From Ciona savignyi (taxonomy: Eukaryota; Chordata; Ascidiacea; Phlebobranchia; Cionidae): a stretch of 64,000 nucleotides of DNA. The position numbers were made by a program, and so were the translations under genes. Each line of letters begins with the position of its first letter. The stretch's first letter is position 1. Of the stretch, positions 11,401 through 21,475 are shown piece after piece. Where the stretch lies: NCBI GenBank assembly GCA_000149265.1, contig CH003025.1, positions 468,838 to 532,837 on the forward strand. Direction: 5' to 3'. The notes under the pieces were generated by a model, which ran no database searches, was not told the DNA's origin, and saw only the letters and a program-made list of their open reading frames with translations.

Positions 11401-14400
11401 ATAAGGGCAGTGTAACGAGAGCGCCGCTACAGAAGATGCCTTTAATAGATGTGCCATTTAAGAGGGTGGCAGTGGATCTGATTGGACCGATACATCCTCC
11501 AAGCGAAGGCGGTCACCGATTTGTTTTAACACTAGTGGATTATGCCACTCGTTACCCAGAAGCTGTTCCGCTAAAGACTATCACAACTGAGGCTGTAGCT
11601 GAAGCCCTCGTGGACATGTATAGCCGACTTGGAATACCCGATGAGGTGTTAAGTGATATGGGAGCCCAGCTTATATCCGATTGCATGAGGGAGGTGGAGC
11701 GCTTACTGAAGATAAATCACTTGTCAACGACCCCGTATCATCCGATGTGCAACGGCCTTGTGGAGAAATTTAATGGAACACTTAAACGCATGCTAAAACG
11801 TCTGTGCTGTGATGAACCGAAGCAGTGGCATCGTTATATAAATGCTTTGTTATTTGCCTACAGAGAAGTGCCACAGGAAGGAACAGGATTTTCGCCCTTT
11901 GAATTGCTCTACGGAAGGACAGTCCGTGGGCCAATGTCAATTTTAAGGGAAATGTGGGCCAATGGCGCGACCGAGTCAAGCGTGCAGTGTAGTTATCGTT
12001 ATGTGTTCGACTTAAGGCAGAGATTGGAAGAAACAATGAAGTTAGCACAGGAGGAGCTACTCAAGTCACAGATCAAGAACAAGCGTCATTTTGACAAGAA
12101 ATCTAAACCGCGGTGTTTGGAAGAGAACGACTGTGTACTAGTTCTGCTTCCAACGGATAACAACAAACTTTTGATGCACTGGAAAGGGCCATTTACGGTA
12201 GAGCGAAAAGTTGGCTTAAATGACTATGCGTTAAACATAGCTGGGAAAAGAAAGACTTTCCATATTAATATGCTGAAAAAGTACTATGCCAGGGAAGAAG
12301 ATGGCAATAAGGAGCAAAGAAGCAGCTCAGCCAAGGCTTGCTGCGCGATGTACGACGACAACGACGGGATGCAAGAATCGGAAGGAGAGGACCTCTTGGA
12401 ACTGTGTCCACTTCCGTCTAACGAATCGGTACAGGACATTAGATTCGGAGAGCAGTTGTCGCAGGAGCAAGTAAATGGAGCGACAAAACTTGCAAAGACG
12501 TATGCAAGGGTGTTTGATGATTTGCCGGGCAAAATAGACTGCGTGGAGCATAGGATAAAATTAACGGAAGATAAGCCGATAAGGAGCAAGCCTTATCCGG
12601 TGCCGTTTAAAATCCGAGAAGAACTGGCCAAAGACATTAAAGAAATGCTACGTCTAGGGATAATTCGACGTTCCAATTCACCGTATGCATCGGCGGTCGT
12701 CGTAGTAAAGAAAAAGGATGGGACGAATAGAATCTGTATTGATTACCGTAAGCTGAACAAGATTACCGTGTTTGATCCCGAGCCTATGGTTACGGCTGCG
12801 GATGTGTTTGAGAAGTTATCTGGGGATAAGTATTTTACCACCATTGATCTGACAAAGGGATATTGGCAAGTTCCCGTTGCGAAGGAGGATATTCAAAAGA
12901 CTGCATTCGTTACAACGGAAGGAAGTTACGAATTTTTAAAGATGCCGTTTGGCATGGTTAATTCTGGTGCAACGTTCGTGCGTGCTATGCGCGAATTGCT
13001 AAAGGGGATCGATCACGTGGAGAACTATATTGATGACGTGATAGTACATACAAGCACATGGGAGCAACATTTGGAGGCATTAAAGTTGCTGCTAAAGCGC
13101 CTATTTGAGGCTGGTGTGACGGTCAAACCATCAAAATGTTTGATCGGAGCCGAACGTGTCGACTTTCTGGGGCATAATATTGCGGAAGGAGTGATAGGTC
13201 TGCAAAAGGACAATGTACAGAAAATACGAGATGCGGCAAGACCTACGACGAAGCAAGAAGTCCGCTCATTCCTCGGCCTCACGGGTTACTACAGGGATTA
13301 CATCCCCAACTATGCGACGATTGCGGTCCCGTTGACTGACCTAACGAAAAAGGGTGGGCCGAACACAGTAAGATGGGATGAAGAAGAAGAAACTGCATTT
13401 CAGTCATTGAAGAAGCACTTGACCAGCAAACCAATATTAAGGCTGCCGGACACGAATAAACAATTCGTACTGAGGACCGACGCGTCGGATAAAGGCGTGG
13501 GCGGTGTTTTGCTGCAGGAGCACGATGGAAAGTTGTTCCCTGTGAGTTACGCCAGCAGGAAGCTGAGCCGTGCGGAGACCAATTACTCAACAATCGAAAA
13601 AGAGTGTCTCGGAATTGTGTGGTCGGTCAAGAAATTCTACCTATATTTGTATGGAAACGAGTTCGTACTACAAACTGATCATCAACCGCTTGTATACCTG
13701 GAGAGCGCGAAATATACAAACAGTAGAGTTATGAGATGGGCTATGTTTCTCCAGAACTATCGCATAAGATACGAATGTATAAAGGGGTCACTTAATGTTG
13801 GTGCGGATTTTATGAGCCGAATTAACTGATTTAAAGCGTGCTGTTGTGCTGTGTTTTTCGTTTAAGCTGTATAAGTTCGTTTATTTATTTATTGTGAAAT
13901 AGTTTTGTGCGTTGATTTCGAAATCAGATGATTTCGCTTAAATGGGGGGTGATGTCACAAACTAGAGTGTACAGTAATTAAGTTTTGTATTGCGCAACCT
14001 ACTTTAAAACGTTGTTTTTCAAATTATTACCGTGGCTATGTGACGTCACAATGCATAAGTTATTGTCGTTCGTTTTGATGTTTTTCATGAAACGTGGCAT
14101 TCGGAAAAGTACAGTAAACAGAGCGGTAGTGTTGTAAACTTTGTGTTATTCTGATCGCGCTTAAGAATAACTGCAGACCTTTAGAGTTTAGTAACCGACA
14201 ATAGTCACGTCTATCAGGAATCAAGACCTGAAACGCGACAAGGACTACATGTAAAATCCACCGAAATATATAGTTCGGATATTAAAAAAAAATGTAAGAT
14301 GGGTGTATACATAATTGTGTCACTGCTTGACCAAAGGTCTACTTTATTTGTCGGTGGTTGGATATCTATATTATAAATTCTATTCATACCCTTAGCCGGT

Positions 14401-15399
14401 AAACCTTAATGACATTTATGCGCGTTACGACACGACACCACATTGTTAATCGTTTGCCATTCAGTATTAAACCCCGAACTGTAAACAATGTATGTAACGT
14501 GTTAGGCTGCTTTCGTAATCACATGTTGTGATTTTGAATTGCAAAATAATATACATACAAAATGTCAGTATTGTGTCACACTGGTCAGTGTAATCTGACC
14601 ACCATCAGTTTACTTGATTTTTTTCCTAACAGATTACATCACAGTAACTGCCACTCTTCAATATAGCGTCGACTTTGATTGGAATGTACAATTCTCTTCG
14701 AACAATTCCAAAGTATCTCATGTTTATAACCAAGGAACTTCTCTCGTGCCTGCCAACCAAAGTAACCCAACTCTTCAGCCTCGCCTTACCAGTTCTAGAC
14801 AAAATGGTCACCGGTATCTTGTTTTCAATAATGACCCATCTCCTAAGCTCATCGTGAATATTGATCTAAACCCAATTCCTGGGCAACAAGACTTAATAAC
14901 TGTGTTCATTGCTTACAGGATCGACAATAGACCCCATATTGCGCCGAATTCATTTATAAACGGTCTTTTTGGAAATGACAACCTTGGCTGGGATAAGTTT
15001 GTCATATTCGGTATACAGTTTAATGGACCTTTGATTGTGAGTGGGGCTAATCCAGATAGAATAATAATAACTTCTTTTCCTGTAAATGCAAACCCAACAA
15101 CCCTTGGTGCTTGGAATATTCTTAGCGTTCAATGGAATGTCGATGGTGGTGTTGGCGCCAGTAGTGTTTGGTGCAACGGAAAATTACTTCAACGGTTTCA
15201 AGCCAGGACGTCTCCCTCAGATACAGTGTTCACGATCGGAAGTGCAGATGCTACCGGGCAATATCATTCACTGTTGTCGATCGGGGAACTTATACTATTC
15301 CGGGGAATCGTGATCACGGACGTGGTAATGAAGGAATACCACCAGCACCTTGTTAATAAGTGGGGCGTGATTGCTGATCCAATTAGTGTTTATATTTAA
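8495..15399 (+). CDS. H1: secreted lectin-like plus LamG-like protein, intact
   Basis: Exons 8495-8549, 8654-8929 and 14633-15399; all junctions are GT/AG and phase 1, giving 365 aa. Exon 1 is a signal peptide (MIFVFVLMNIIFSTEAFT). Exon 2 (aa 19-110) ends in the block LERTD, GW and KIDWEL, resembling H-type lectin domains; this assignment is tentative. Exon 3 (aa 111-365) looks like a concanavalin A/LamG jelly roll: WNILSVQWNVDGG, SSVWCNGKLLQRF, FTIGS, GELILFRG and YHQHLVNKWGV near the C-terminus. The protein should be secreted and may bind glycans; ligand unknown. Intron 2 holds the whole LTR retrotransposon in the same orientation. A polyadenylation signal AATAAA follows at 15452. Confidence 0.75.
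9144..9431 (+). repeat. 5' LTR
   Basis: 288 bp, starting TGTCACAAACTAGAG and ending CTGAAACGCGACA. It is identical by eye to the 3' LTR and should carry the element's promoter. Confidence 0.95.
9230..9241. promoter_or_regulatory. CRE-type palindrome in the 5' LTR
   Basis: A perfect 12-base palindrome TGTGACGTCACA, containing the TGACGTCA core bound by CREB/ATF-type bZIP factors. The 3' LTR has it at 14039-14050. A role in LTR transcription is inference. Confidence 0.5.
9434..9451 (+). other. tRNA primer binding site
   Basis: TGGGGGCCTGTCCGGGAT lies two bases after the LTR and begins with the expected TGG complement of tRNA CCA. It differs at two adjacent bases from the classic tRNA-Pro site of mammalian gammaretroviruses, so tRNA-Pro is the likely primer. 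Confidence 0.75.
9489..13829 (+). CDS. gag-pol: Gag-Pol polyprotein, integrase upstream of reverse transcriptase
   Basis: 1446 aa in one frame with no frameshift. In order: coiled coil rich in Glu/Arg (about 34-85); gag (about 105-275), whose last part (LLVKEQF, CPKEL, LREQAPKSL) looks like a SCAN domain; two CCHC knuckles starting at C298 and C325; aspartic protease DTG at 407-409 with the partner block DLIIGN at 469-474; integrase zinc finger H593, H600, C630, C633; catalytic D663, D723, E759 (D-35-E); GPF module at 900-902; reverse transcriptase with D1120 and YIDD at 1180-1183; RNase H with D1331 and D1397. All key residues are present. A Met at 9519 is an alternative start. It acts as capsid and replication machinery of the retrotransposon. 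Confidence 0.95.
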   Translation: MFVVEKEQFNMEKLIEAGKQLGLADEALLRFISEQQAIEREERSRERREAREAEERKVQAERETEERKMQAEREYQLNLRKIELQIAEVNATRSPPAVGVAGKAKAPRLPAFVDGKDELDSYLLRFERFATSSRWEKSEWATSLSALLTGRALDVYSRLSDTAAVEYDLLKQALLNRYDLTEEGYRCKFREAKPEKDESSEQFIIRLTNYLTKWVEMSGSTTSWEEVSALLVKEQFIQTCPKELSIYLREQAPKSLDSLSTIADQFLNAHSRNLSSTGNRGASRTMSDQWNTPADVQCFSCKQRGHTARECPQLKGDASRMIRRCFICDRTGHLAKDCKCRSSIRSPAKQVGSAGETLNSRRKSDAKDDKGRKKVVCEPDEVPDDVMRKLPVRKGLVGDHFVDTLRDTGCTGVIVKREFVDDSQLTGSKGFVTLLDSTTVKAEVANITVDTPFYKGSVEAFCLPNTLHDLIIGNVPGARSPDDPYPTWETSCAVQTRSEKLKKEAKPLRIRKGIPWTVTDKDGFEEAQKADSTLESLWTAEDTRVKGEQVTSFKVEEGLLYRMFQHPKVNNGKWLRQLVVPQNLRPKVLEIAHESIMGGHMGIKKTLDKVTSNFYWPGIRDDVKRFCRSCDICQRTVNKGSVTRAPLQKMPLIDVPFKRVAVDLIGPIHPPSEGGHRFVLTLVDYATRYPEAVPLKTITTEAVAEALVDMYSRLGIPDEVLSDMGAQLISDCMREVERLLKINHLSTTPYHPMCNGLVEKFNGTLKRMLKRLCCDEPKQWHRYINALLFAYREVPQEGTGFSPFELLYGRTVRGPMSILREMWANGATESSVQCSYRYVFDLRQRLEETMKLAQEELLKSQIKNKRHFDKKSKPRCLEENDCVLVLLPTDNNKLLMHWKGPFTVERKVGLNDYALNIAGKRKTFHINMLKKYYAREEDGNKEQRSSSAKACCAMYDDNDGMQESEGEDLLELCPLPSNESVQDIRFGEQLSQEQVNGATKLAKTYARVFDDLPGKIDCVEHRIKLTEDKPIRSKPYPVPFKIREELAKDIKEMLRLGIIRRSNSPYASAVVVVKKKDGTNRICIDYRKLNKITVFDPEPMVTAADVFEKLSGDKYFTTIDLTKGYWQVPVAKEDIQKTAFVTTEGSYEFLKMPFGMVNSGATFVRAMRELLKGIDHVENYIDDVIVHTSTWEQHLEALKLLLKRLFEAGVTVKPSKCLIGAERVDFLGHNIAEGVIGLQKDNVQKIRDAARPTTKQEVRSFLGLTGYYRDYIPNYATIAVPLTDLTKKGGPNTVRWDEEEETAFQSLKKHLTSKPILRLPDTNKQFVLRTDASDKGVGGVLLQEHDGKLFPVSYASRKLSRAETNYSTIEKECLGIVWSVKKFYLYLYGNEFVLQTDHQPLVYLESAKYTNSRVMRWAMFLQNYRIRYECIKGSLNVGADFMSRIN
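13941..13952 (+). other. Polypurine tract
   Basis: AATGGGGGGTGA directly precedes the 3' LTR, the position of the plus-strand primer. The 110 bases between the ORF stop and this tract hold nothing else recognisable. Confidence 0.75.
13953..14240 (+). repeat. 3' LTR
   Basis: 288 bp, same sequence as 9144-9431, followed at 14241-14245 by the AGGAC target duplication. Confidence 0.95.
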
Positions 15400-15815
15400 A
15401 TTCAAAAGATTTGGCTTTGCAAGTCTTAACAAAAATGACTTTGTTTTGATGAATAAAAACCCTTGTTTTATTTAAGATATGTAATGTGAACTGTAACTAT
15501 GTTAGTCGATTGTAAACTAATTTTGTCTTATTTGACAGTAAACATCCCCATGTTATTTCAACCTACTATAAAACTAGGGAGTGTAAACCACTACCATTTG
15601 TAAAACACACTTTGACTGTATATACACATAACATATAGTTTATGCTTAACAGACAACTATATCCCAAATGAAATGAACACTAGTAATCTCAATCGAGTAA
15701 CTCACGTTACTTGTAATTCTTAGTTGCACAGTATTACGGTTTTAAATGTAAAAGTGTTTCGTTTAATCATTATAGATTAATAAATAAAAGTAATAAAACA
15801 ATAAGTATTTTATGT

Positions 15816-16916
15816 TAGAGAGTGCCGAAACGTGGTTAACCACCACTATCTGTAAGACACCCTTAGCACAATTGGTATCTTTTATACGCCGTGTATGTAG
15901 TTATGGGTCCCATTTGGAAAAATGGGACACATATTGTTTTTGTATGCACAGACTAAAATTTTGGGTGATAAATCCAGGGGAATTCCCCTGGCACGTTAAA
16001 AACCAAAACGGTATTTTTTTCTAAAAAATTAGCTCTTTTGCGCATAGCGTTTGAACGGTAGCCTTAATTTGAATCAGATTTAATAAAATGTAAGTGCATT
16101 AGTAGCTGATTTAACACCTAAAAGAAATAAAAAATTACCTAGGAAAATACCCTAAAAAATAAGCTTTTGTTGTCAAATCATGATTGTGACAGGCATGCCA
16201 TGTCGACCCGACATCTACAAGAAGAAAAAATGTATGCGCAATCAAACTTTGTTATTTATTAAAAAAATTTAGCTTTTCTGCGCATATCGCTTAAACAGCA
16301 GCTCCAATTTGAATTAGATTTGGTAAAATGTTAGACCATTAAACACTCTGTTCCAATTAAAAAAAAGAAATAATTTATTAGGGTAATTCCTTTAAAAACG
16401 AAGATATGTTTCCGAATTATGATTGTAACAGGTATGCCATATCGTACTGACATCTTCAACAAGGAGATCGACAAATCAGACAAGGAGATCGACAAATCAG
16501 ATTAAAACATTAAGAATTGTTATATAACATAACCCACATAGGTATAAATAGAAACTTACGTAATAAACCCAGTAGAAACTCATCTACTAAACCCAGTAAT
16601 TCCCTGAAACCACGAAAAACTAAATCGGGCTGTTTTGGGAATTTAGCTTCATTTCAATACAGCGCTTAAAAGGAAGCTTTAACTTAAAACATTTGTGGTG
16701 AATTTTTGGTAAATTTAAGACGTTTATTTTTTACCTTCACTGAAAAGAAGTTTGGTTTAATAACTATGGGACCCATGCGTTTATGCTTGCAGAAACAAAC
16801 TACATACTCAGTGTATTAAATTCAAAATGTGGTTAGAGACCCTGTAACATGAATATATGGCATACAACAGGTGTTTTACAAATAGTTGTGGTTAAACACG
16901 TGGTTGACACTCTCTA
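15816..16916. mobile_element. Inverted-repeat DNA element with a nested element
   Basis: The left end TAGAGAGTGCCG and the inverse of the right end TAGAGAGTGTC start terminal repeats of about 90-130 bases that share ACTATNTGTAA and GTATGTAGTT. Inside, a second pair TATGGGTCCCAT (15901 on) and CTATGGGACCCAT (about 16764) bounds a nested insertion. No transposase is seen and no clear target duplication. Units A and B keep only the left piece (30436-30541, 49763-49868). It sits where unit 0 jumps from the H1 tail straight to a G exon. Confidence 0.6.
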
Positions 16917-16958
16917 GTATTTGAACTATGTTACTAACGGCCGGGACGTGGCTATTGG

Positions 16959-17245
16959 ACGCTGTGTATTCCGGTAGTTTCAGTACTGTCCTATCTTCTT
17001 CCCAACCCAAAAGAAAGGTGAACGTCGTTTACAACATGAATATTTGCCTGAGTTCGGCGCCTCGTAAGATGAACGCAACTGCACGAGTTGGGACTGCAGG
17101 AGAACAAGCTACCTTCAACGCGACAGTCATTAGCAGATCTACGTTGAGCACATTGGTTGAACTGGAACGAACCGATAAACCTACAGGATGGAGTTCCACG
17201 CAAATTATCATTGACTGGACCATTTACGTCAAGCCGACGTTTTAA
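16959..17245 (+). pseudogene. G family lone last exon (unit 0)
   Basis: The 287-base last exon of the G gene is open from codon DAVYSGSF to the stop, including LERTD, GW and IIIDWT. The splice acceptor is gone (CTATTGG in place of CTTACAG) and no other G exon lies upstream. It is therefore a 5'-truncated remnant joined to the inverted-repeat element at 15816-16916. Confidence 0.75.
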
Positions 17246-17503
17246 ACGTAAAGAACAGTCATCGGCGTAACCAATCTGCTGGGTGTATTGGACAAAATCC
17301 GAACTGAGTCTGTCTAAATGTTTGCTTTGTGTATATATTTAAAGTTATTTAAACAAGGCGTAATTTCGATTTCTTTATCATCGTAGTAGCGTGGGGCGGA
17401 AGACAAGTAGACAGACGTCACAATACTTAATCCTAAGTTAGTTAAATACACTTTATTTTTGGCAAATATTCGCCACTAACGTTAACTAATATTACCAGCG
17501 TGG

Positions 17504-17603
17504 NNNNNNNNNNNNNNNNNNNNNNNNNNNNNNNNNNNNNNNNNNNNNNNNNNNNNNNNNNNNNNNNNNNNNNNNNNNNNNNNNNNNNNNNNNNNNNNNN
17601 NNN
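17504..17603. other. Assembly gap (100 N)
   Basis: A run of 100 N, probably a gap of unknown true size. The flanks match unit A around 39740-39890. Confidence 0.95.
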
Positions 17604-18586
17604 TTGCTTTTCGACATAGCTTGTTCTTTAACTTTTAAAAATGATTAATATAAGATAATTTAAGGGATATTAATTTTTTTGCCTTATCTATTCGGTGAGA
17701 CATTTGGTTAGGCGCAACTCAGATTTTTCTGAATGCAGAATGTATAAGTTCTGTTAATTTTGCTTCACTTATTTAAAGCATTGGGAAGAGAATACACAAG
17801 TTTAAAAAAAATCAAATTTCTTTTTTTATAAATAGGAAGAGGCGTCTACAAAACGGCTAATACAATACAAGCCAAGAGTTTTTCTAAACGTAATAAAACG
17901 CTTAATGAAAGCACGTCAACCGAAGTGTTATCATAAATGTAATTTTCCTAGAAACTTTGCAAGACGAATTCAAGAGTCAGTTGTCTATACATACCTCTTT
18001 CTTGGCACGATATACACACATTAGCCTTTATTGTGTAGATTAATAATGTCGTAGTGCCAGAGCACATACCGTAAAACCTATATTTTACTGCCATGGCGCT
18101 CTATTACTTAACTTTTTCTTAAAAGTGACGTTCTATTAGAGGTGACGTTTAATTAGAGCTTGGCGCTCTATTTTTCGACTAGCTTGTCAGAAAAGAAAAA
18201 AAATCAAACTATTGTTATGCGCCACACGGGCGTGAGTTCGTTTAAATATACCGGTAAAATAAAAATTCTTACTTCTGTTTGGTCATGCCGTTTAGAAGGC
18301 ACAAGGGAGACTGCTATTGATTAATCTTTCCTTTATTCAATTTAAATTGTTTGCTTACCGCATTACCGTTCCTTATCGTGACGTGATAATGCATTGTTAC
18401 TACCGGTTATGTCAAACAACAAAACAAAACAAACACGTCATCTATTTTAAACTGTTTACCAATTCCATAGTGCCCTTTCACTTTATGTACAATTTAGTTA
18501 AGATTTCACGTGCCACCATCAGTTAACTAGGCGTATATGAGCGTTTTTGTGTATTTTGGTTATGGCAGGCAAATAATTCGTACCAA
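17604..18586. other. Intergenic, no gene seen
   Basis: Collinear with 39890-42009 of unit A apart from an insertion there. A short repeated phrase based on TGACGTTCTATTAGAGGTGACG and GGCGCTCTATTTTTC, written here in pieces, occurs at about 18090-18180 and again at 40360-40450 and 40795-40885. Confidence 0.45.
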
Positions 18587-18842
18587 TCAGTTTTTTGCTT
18601 TTTTTAAAGGTGGCGATTCACTAATAACACTATCGGTACTTTTCGTGCACGAATTGCTCAAAATAAGTTCACTTTGTAGTTCATGTTCCTTCTCGTCTAC
18701 GAGTTTCCGCACGTACACGGCGCATTTTGCAGTTTTTCGAGTGAAACCGTGAACGATCGCAGACCTGCAGTTGGAACCTACACTGTGGGGGTGCAGGTTT
18801 TCAGTTAGACCAAACAACGTGTTGAGATTAGCCACATCGTTT
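18587..18842 (-). CDS. Unrecognised terminal exon candidate (copy 1)
   Basis: On the minus strand an exon-like ORF begins after TTATTTCAG at 18842 and runs to a stop at 18587. The first part (NDVANLNTLFGLTENLHPH, then SVGSNCRSAIVHGFTRKTAK) is conserved with the copy at 42010. The C-terminal part varies and ends in a basic PPLKKAK tail. I do not recognise a family. It lies 3' of the truncated DCYD gene but does not look like that enzyme's C-terminus. Confidence 0.35.
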
Positions 18843-18987
18843 CTGAAATAAAATTTTTAGGTTAGCAGTTTAATTTTTTCTTTTTTATTATAAACCGCAA
18901 AGACAGTCTACCGACAGGTAGTTAAGTCGACCTACAAACACTGATAAATTTTAATTCAAAAGATTAGTCTGGCAGGTAAGTGTGTTG

Positions 18988-19060
18988 ATGACCAGTCAAT
19001 TAACCCCTTACAACTGAACCCCTACAACTGAACCCCTTTCAACTGAACCCCTTTCAACTG
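18988..19060. repeat. CAACTGAACCCC repeats of a foldback element, short copy
   Basis: About four units of ACAACTGAACCCCTT after GATGACCAGTCAATTAACC. It interrupts exon 5 of DCYD copy I. The unit A equivalent (42421-42576) has many more units. Confidence 0.7.
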
Positions 19061-20523
19061 ATTTTGCTTTTCCATCTCGTGCCATGCTTCTATATAACCA
19101 AACAAACCAGTGCTATTGGAACCACCGATATAGGAATACAACATACCGGACTGCCTGTAGACTTTCTAAATCAAATATTTTAGTTTATGTATGGTAAATA
19201 TAATCAAGATTAACACAGCAAACTTCAATACTTGATTTCTTCGGCTAAAGTTTCTTGTTTTGGTTTGATTGTTGTTTCATATTTGGAATTTTTTGGGATT
19301 AAATAAATTTTGCTGCCACATAGCATGGAGGGCAGCAAATTTCCTAAATTGTTGAAACTTGGCATGATCTAAAAGAAAGTAGAGTAAAATACTGAAACAG
19401 TAAATCAGAGTTTCTAAATCAACATACTGGATCAGTACTTCGGAGTAAAAGGTGGCTGTCAAGACCAAGTTCCCTGGCTGCAACAGCAGTTGCTCTGCAG
19501 TGGTTTGATTGCATGCTGCCACAAGTTATAACAGATTTGCAACCGCGAGAAACTGCACTTGCAAGGATAAACTCCAGTTTACGAACCTGAATTAAGGTTT
19601 GCAGTTTAGTAAACCTACAACCGATATTTAATTTAAATTTCGATTGCTAAATATTGGTCATTCACCTAGGTTTGGCGGCCGCGTCCGCTATATTCATTCA
19701 TTTATATCCTTTTTTTACTGACGTGTTCTAACGACTGTTTGTTTTGCCGTCTTTTCCTGTTCCTGTATCGTGATTATATTCGTTTGCCATTTTTAAAAAC
19801 TGGGGCAAAAAATGAATAAACTAAACTATAAGTATCATTTAGTCATCAGTAAGAAGTAGGATAGGATATTTATCTGTGTAAAGGGGAAAACCAAGGGGGT
19901 TAATGTACAGGCAATCATCAGATTACCCCGCACCCATCATAGAGTCACCGGAGCTAGTTCACAACTGACTAGCTAGCAACCAGTTTTTGGCTGAAGGACG
20001 TCGCACTAACCCACTATCTCAATTACTCCGATACAAATGTAATATGTTTATTTTTCTCATGAAATTAAATATTAATCAATAAAAAACATTACAGGTAAGA
20101 AACAGCGAAAGACAGAAAGTCATTGAGTCAGATGTCCCTAACAAGTAACTATTCTAGCCAGCTAGGGTGAGATTAAAATACATAACTATACATATAAAAA
20201 CTTTAACAAAAACAGAAGTTAATTAGTACCATACCTTATTTCCACTAAGGGTGCTTCCAGTCAAATCATCCCTTTTGATAAACAACTCCACATGTGCAGG
20301 CACATTGTTCAGTGTCCATTTATGTATGGGGGTTGGTAATTGTGCAAGCTAAATGTTTTAAATGCCACGTTTCAATTTTTGAAGTGGTAAAGCAAAAATA
20401 ATTAGTATCTTACAGTACTGGTACCTGAATTCTTTTTTCTGGAATACTCTTTAACTTCTCCGCCCATGTTGGTGGTTGGTAATCAGTTAAAGAATGGTAA
20501 TTTTTTGGTTGAAATGTGCACAT
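19061..20523 (-). pseudogene. D-cysteine desulfhydrase-like gene, copy I, frameshifted and 3'-truncated
   Basis: Minus-strand exons 20425-20523, 20235-20348, 19428-19586, 19232-19368 and 19061-19165 match a PLP-dependent D-cysteine desulfhydrase/ACC deaminase family protein. Features include PTPIHKW, KRDDLTGSTLSGNK (Schiff-base Lys last), [24 protein letters not shown] (phosphate binding) and, in exon 5, GGSNSTG. Compared with copies II and III, a 2-base TA insertion near 19130 shifts exon 5. The exon is then cut by foldback repeats, so the C-terminal half is absent. Confidence 0.75.
19857..20010 (-). mobile_element. Diverged SINE in a DCYD intron
   Basis: Starts AGGATAGGATATTTAT and continues through ACCAAGGGGGTTAA, CAATCATCAGATTACC and GACTAGCTAGCAACC. 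It has an internal deletion. The orthologous insertion is at 43180-43340 and 58927-59140, so it predates the unit duplications. Confidence 0.7.
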
Positions 20524-20683
20524 TTTAAAAATGGACGTTTGTATTACATTATTACCTCTATGAAACCATGACATTATAGCCTAAAATGCATTACATTATG
20601 AATAATATTAGTATTCTCCAGAAAAATTGATTTTATGGTTTAAAAACCTCAAAGCTTTTCAAATTGCAAATTTTGCAACGTCA

Positions 20684-20728
20684 TTGTGACCACTGCACAT
20701 TATGGTATTTTTCGGATTGTTCATTCTG
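20684..20728. repeat. Single unit of a minisatellite expanded elsewhere
   Basis: About one unit of TTGTGACCACTGCACATTAT followed by GGTATTTTTCGGA. Units A and B have about four tandem units of this roughly 35-base repeat at 44021-44156 and 59951-60079. Confidence 0.6.
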
Positions 20729-21311
20729 TTATCTCCTCATGACATCATTGACACTTAATGCAAATGTATTCGACATATACGTCATTATTTGCTTCTATAA
20801 AAAAGGTTTTATTGACGAGTCCAGTATCGGTTCGAAAATAATCCCGTTAAAAAATGAAACAATTAGCCTTGTTTTTTTATTTGTTACCGGGCCAAGTTTT
20901 GAAAACACGATGCCCTAATACCTATTTGTATATGATTCGTTCTATGTCTTGGTCGCGTTATCCATTTGGCTACACGAACGCACGATTGCCTATGTGTAAC
21001 CACGGTCGTTGTGCTAGTTTTACCTACATAAAACACCCAAATTATAACGTTACAGCCCTCGAGGCTGTAATGTAAAAGGAGTGACGTATATACAAACCAC
21101 CTTGCTTTTATGATCATCTTCTTGTGGGCGTTATTTACCAATTTTAAATTACTTGTTTTTACATACTATCGGCGGTGGCCCTGCTGGGCTTTAACAGACT
21201 GCCGTTCAATAATAATCAGAAACTCAAATTTACCCTTTTGCCACTTATTCCTTTATAATAATATAGTAAGAGAAAAAACGCAGGACAGTTATCGTATCAA
21301 AAATTGTAAAA

Positions 21312-21475
21312 TTATCCCGCGAATACATAAAGGGATGTTACGACCAAAATAATCGTCGGATTATAACACCCACCGCTAGGTTGCCGGAGGAATTTTAGTG
21401 TGGTGTATATGTTAGTGACCCCCATTCAGTTATAGTAGAATCCATCTATCTACTTGAGAAAACTGAGTTAGAGGT
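21312..21475 (-). mobile_element. Diverged SINE relic
   Basis: Keeps CCCGCGAATAC, CGTCGGATTATAAC, GGTTGCCGGAG and TTCAGTTATAGTAGAATCC in SINE order. The same relic is at about 63080-63240 and, shorter, at 45810-45930. Confidence 0.5.

Larger units (their letters stand above)
9144..14240 (+). mobile_element. Intact Ty3/gypsy LTR retrotransposon, Gmr1-like order
   Basis: A complete 5097-bp element. The 288-bp LTRs (9144-9431, 13953-14240) look identical base for base and run TGTCAC to GCGACA. The 5-bp target duplication AGGAC is at 9139-9143 and 14241-14245. A primer site follows the 5' LTR and a G-rich polypurine tract precedes the 3' LTR. One open frame of 1446 codons encodes gag and pol, with integrase before reverse transcriptase. 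No env is present. Unit A has the unoccupied site at about 28586-28592. Identical LTRs and an open frame point to a very recent insertion. Confidence 0.95.

Noticed and set aside
8495-15399. H genes as the known fibrinogen-like or polycystin-like self-sterility genes of ascidians
   Set aside because: No fibrinogen-like, GPS or membrane segments are present, so that identity is not supported.
19277-19522. Minus-strand ORF in DCYD exons 3 and 4
   Set aside because: It reads the wrong frame through exons and intron; the spliced frame matches the enzyme family instead.
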